Shown: positions 62,463 through 64,000 of the stretch, one piece after another
Numbering within the stretch: position 1 is the first letter of the stretch
How the letters are laid out: the number at the start of each line of letters is the position of its first letter
Assembly: GCF_009014635.1 (NCBI RefSeq)
Contig: NZ_BKCF01000007.1
Span: 1-64,000, forward strand
DNA length: 64,000 bases
Direction of reading: 5' to 3'
Source of the DNA: Patiriisocius marinistellae
GTDB taxonomy: Bacteria > Bacteroidota > Bacteroidia > Flavobacteriales > Flavobacteriaceae
The notes under the pieces: generated by a model
The model's database searches: none
Told to the model about the DNA's origin: nothing
Seen by the model: the letters and a program-made list of their open reading frames with translations, nothing else
Made by a program: the position numbers and the translations under genes

Positions 62463-62495
62463 TTAATTACGTTCAATTTTAAATTAAAGAAACGT

Positions 62496-63599
62496 TTGCA
62501 AGATAACCATAAAAAAATTTGCATTGTAGCAATATCTCTCGGTAAAGGAGGTGCTGAACGCTCCTCCGCAATGCTTTCCCAAATGTTATCAAACAAAGGG
62601 CATAATGTGCACATTGTTATTTTAAATGATAATGTTGACTTTAAATTTTCAGGAACGTTGTTTAATTTGGGTGTGTTTAAAAAGCAAAACGACACGTTAT
62701 TAAAACGATTAAAAAGATTTAGAAGGCTTCGGAAATTTTTGATTAATGAAAATTTTGATGTTATCATTGATCACAGATCTAAAAATAGCTACTGGCGTGA
62801 GCAATTTTATAATCGATATATCTATAAGGGATTAAAAAAGATTTATGTGGTACATAGTTCTAATCTTTCGGGATACTTTACCGAAATGCCTTTGAGGTTT
62901 GCAAGTGTTTATAATAAAAATGTATGCACGATAGGAGTTTCAATACATATTTCAGAAGAGATAAAAAAAATGGGGGTTACAAATTGTAACACTATTTATA
63001 ATAGTTATAATCCAGAATGGGGAGCAGGTAAAAATGAATTGCCCAATATTTTAAAAGATAAAAAATATCTACTTACGTACGGAAGGATTGAAGATGCTAT
63101 AAAAGATTTCAGTTTTTTGATTCACTCATTTCAAGCATCAAAAATCTGGCAACAAGATGTTTTTCTAGTGATTATGGGCGATGGAAAAGATAAAGAAAGA
63201 ATTAAAGAGTTAGCAGAAAGTCAAGAATGTAAATCTCATATTGTTTTTATTCCTTTTAATAAAAACCCATTTTCGATTGTTGCAAACGCACAGTTTACAA
63301 CACTTACAAGTAAATATGAGGGATTTCCTATGGTCCTTGTTGAGTCTCTTTCGTTAGGCACTCCAGTAGTATCATTAGATATTGTATCTGGCCCTTCAGA
63401 AATTATAATACATAAATTAAATGGTTTGTTAGTTAAAGAAAGAAGTATACCTTTATTCTCAAAGGCCATTCATGAAATGATTACAAATAAAGAGCTGCTT
63501 GAATACTGTAAAAGGAATGCAAAAGTTACAGTTACAAAATTTTCAATGGAGGAGGTTTCAAAACAATGGGATACATTAATACAAAATGAGCTACATTAA
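62496..63599 (+). CDS. Glycosyltransferase family 4
   Basis: 367 aa from a TTG start. GT4 markers: ISLGKGGAERSSAML at the N-terminus, LLTYGRIEDAIKDF with FLVIMGDGKDKERIKELA, and SKYEGFPMVLVESLSLGTPVV, the donor-binding E-x7-E motif. It overlaps the next gene start by 14 bases. Adds a sugar to the lipid-linked repeat unit, by family. A CTTCGGAAA copy lies at 62727-62735. Confidence 0.88.
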   Translation: MQDNHKKICIVAISLGKGGAERSSAMLSQMLSNKGHNVHIVILNDNVDFKFSGTLFNLGVFKKQNDTLLKRLKRFRRLRKFLINENFDVIIDHRSKNSYWREQFYNRYIYKGLKKIYVVHSSNLSGYFTEMPLRFASVYNKNVCTIGVSIHISEEIKKMGVTNCNTIYNSYNPEWGAGKNELPNILKDKKYLLTYGRIEDAIKDFSFLIHSFQASKIWQQDVFLVIMGDGKDKERIKELAESQECKSHIVFIPFNKNPFSIVANAQFTTLTSKYEGFPMVLVESLSLGTPVVSLDIVSGPSEIIIHKLNGLLVKERSIPLFSKAIHEMITNKELLEYCKRNAKVTVTKFSMEEVSKQWDTLIQNELH

Positions 63600-64000
63600 T
63601 TTAAAGAATATAGAGTTAAGGGATATCCCTAAGATAATTGCACAGGATGGAAGAGGTAATCTATCTGTAATAGAAAAAGATCTCATACCTTACGATATTA
63701 AAAGAGTGTATTATTTGTACGATGTACCTAGCGATTCTATTAGGGGAGGACATGCCCACAAAGAATTACAACAGTTTTTGATTGCTTTGAGTGGTAGTTT
63801 TGATGTTGTTCTTGATAATGGAAAAGAGCGCAAAACGTTTACATTAAATAGACCTAATAAAGGACTCTTAATTCCATGTGGGATTTGGAGAGAACTTGAA
63901 AATTTTTCGGCTGGTGCTGTGTGTCTTTCTCTTGTTAGTGAAGTCTATGATGAGGAAGATTATATTAGGGATTATGATGATTTTAAATTGTATTGTAAAG
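63586..64000 (+). CDS. Sugar 3,4-ketoisomerase (FdtA/QdtA, WxcM-like), cut by window end
   Basis: Partial: the first 138 codons. Cupin fold with the family signature GGHAHKELQQFLIALSGS, and LIPCGIWRELENFS. These enzymes isomerise dTDP-4-keto-6-deoxyglucose to the 3-keto form. Starts on an ATG that overlaps the glycosyltransferase stop by 14 bases. Together with the aminotransferase at 58059 it forms the Fuc3N/Qui3N route. FdtA versus QdtA cannot be told by eye. Confidence 0.88.
   Translation, partial: MSYINLKNIELRDIPKIIAQDGRGNLSVIEKDLIPYDIKRVYYLYDVPSDSIRGGHAHKELQQFLIALSGSFDVVLDNGKERKTFTLNRPNKGLLIPCGIWRELENFSAGAVCLSLVSEVYDEEDYIRDYDDFKLYCK

Larger units (their letters stand above)
115..62735. 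repeat. Dispersed 9-mer TTTCCGAAG / CTTCGGAAA (24 exact copies)
   Basis: First bases of TTTCCGAAG copies: 115, 6348, 9118, 10410, 11828, 26186, 30013, 33176, 46180, 48591, 56233, 58823, 61303. First bases of CTTCGGAAA copies: 904, 6597, 10348, 11570, 28497, 45657, 47133, 50570, 58692, 60657, 62727. Nine copies are intergenic and fifteen lie in genes. Intergenic copies often show the extended form TTCTTCGGAAATTTTAA. One-mismatch copies include 11851, 20095 and 57392. Read from the sequence directly; a function as an uptake or recombination signal is inferred. Confidence 0.9.

Noticed and set aside
115-62735. Interpreting the 9-mer as a Chi site or chromosome-segregation polar motif
   Set aside because: Those show strong strand bias; here 13 copies face one way and 11 the other, intermixed along the window.
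1-64000. CRISPR array, insertion sequence or prophage
   Set aside because: I found no regularly spaced repeats, transposase, integrase or phage structural genes, and no tRNA-flanked direct repeats.

Overview
The window comes from a low-GC chromosome of the Bacteroidota, almost certainly a (probably marine) member of the Flavobacteriaceae. Evidence: a tmRNA tag reading GENNYALAA; four secreted proteins with C-terminal type IX secretion (T9SS type A) sorting domains; promoters of the TAnnTTTG type instead of a sigma-70 -10 box; AT-rich start regions without Shine-Dalgarno sites; and the local order FadL-like porin, Gly/Tyr-rich lipoprotein, proS, tRNA-Glu, rpsT. No rRNA, phage, insertion sequence or CRISPR array was found.

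Layout. 0-8.4 kb: envelope proteins, proS, tRNA-Glu(TTC), rpsT, then coaD/ddl divergent from a PASTA protein and rluD. 8.4-17.5 kb: three T9SS cargo proteins (one FG-GAP, two HYR-domain) around yaaA and a uracil-DNA-glycosylase-like gene. 17.5-24.7 kb: two 42-aa genes (one is ribosomal protein THX), then the complete trpEGDCFBA operon on the minus strand. It is preceded by a leader peptide with three consecutive Trp codons and an attenuator hairpin. 24.7-30.6 kb: YceI/MarR pair with a duplicated palindromic operator, a thiol-redox/rhodanese cassette, a lipoprotein esterase, small proteins and an MscS channel. 30.7-39 kb: two hybrid histidine kinases flanking tmRNA, a structured non-coding RNA candidate and a saccharopine/alanine-dehydrogenase-type enzyme. 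39.1-43.7 kb: a 1503-aa HYR-repeat adhesin-like protein with a recent 720-bp internal tandem duplication. 43.7-47.1 kb: membrane-protein operon with a Coq4-like protein and a winged-helix regulator pair sharing an operator-like sequence. 47.3-52.4 kb: DUF1801, kdsA, typA, SlyD-like isomerase, a decayed lipoprotein locus. 52.5-64 kb: a surface-glycan cluster (methyltransferase, two tandem sulfatase-fold membrane enzymes, FemAB-like protein, FdtB-type aminotransferase, Wzx flippase, PhyH-type oxygenase, two glycosyltransferases, FdtA-type isomerase cut by the window end).

The most unusual signal cuts across gene boundaries. The 9-mer TTTCCGAAG / CTTCGGAAA occurs 24 times exactly, 13 in one orientation and 11 in the other. 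It lies both between genes (9) and inside genes (15), in five of the six possible reading frames, often followed by an AT tract. By base composition less than one copy would be expected. The pattern resembles the DNA uptake sequences of Neisseriaceae and Pasteurellaceae, and I know of no such description for this family. Two stretches (about 11.8-26.2 kb and 33.2-45.7 kb) have no exact copy.

Coordinates were read by eye. Starts were moved from the longest reading frame where family knowledge or operon overlap argued for it, and each case is stated.
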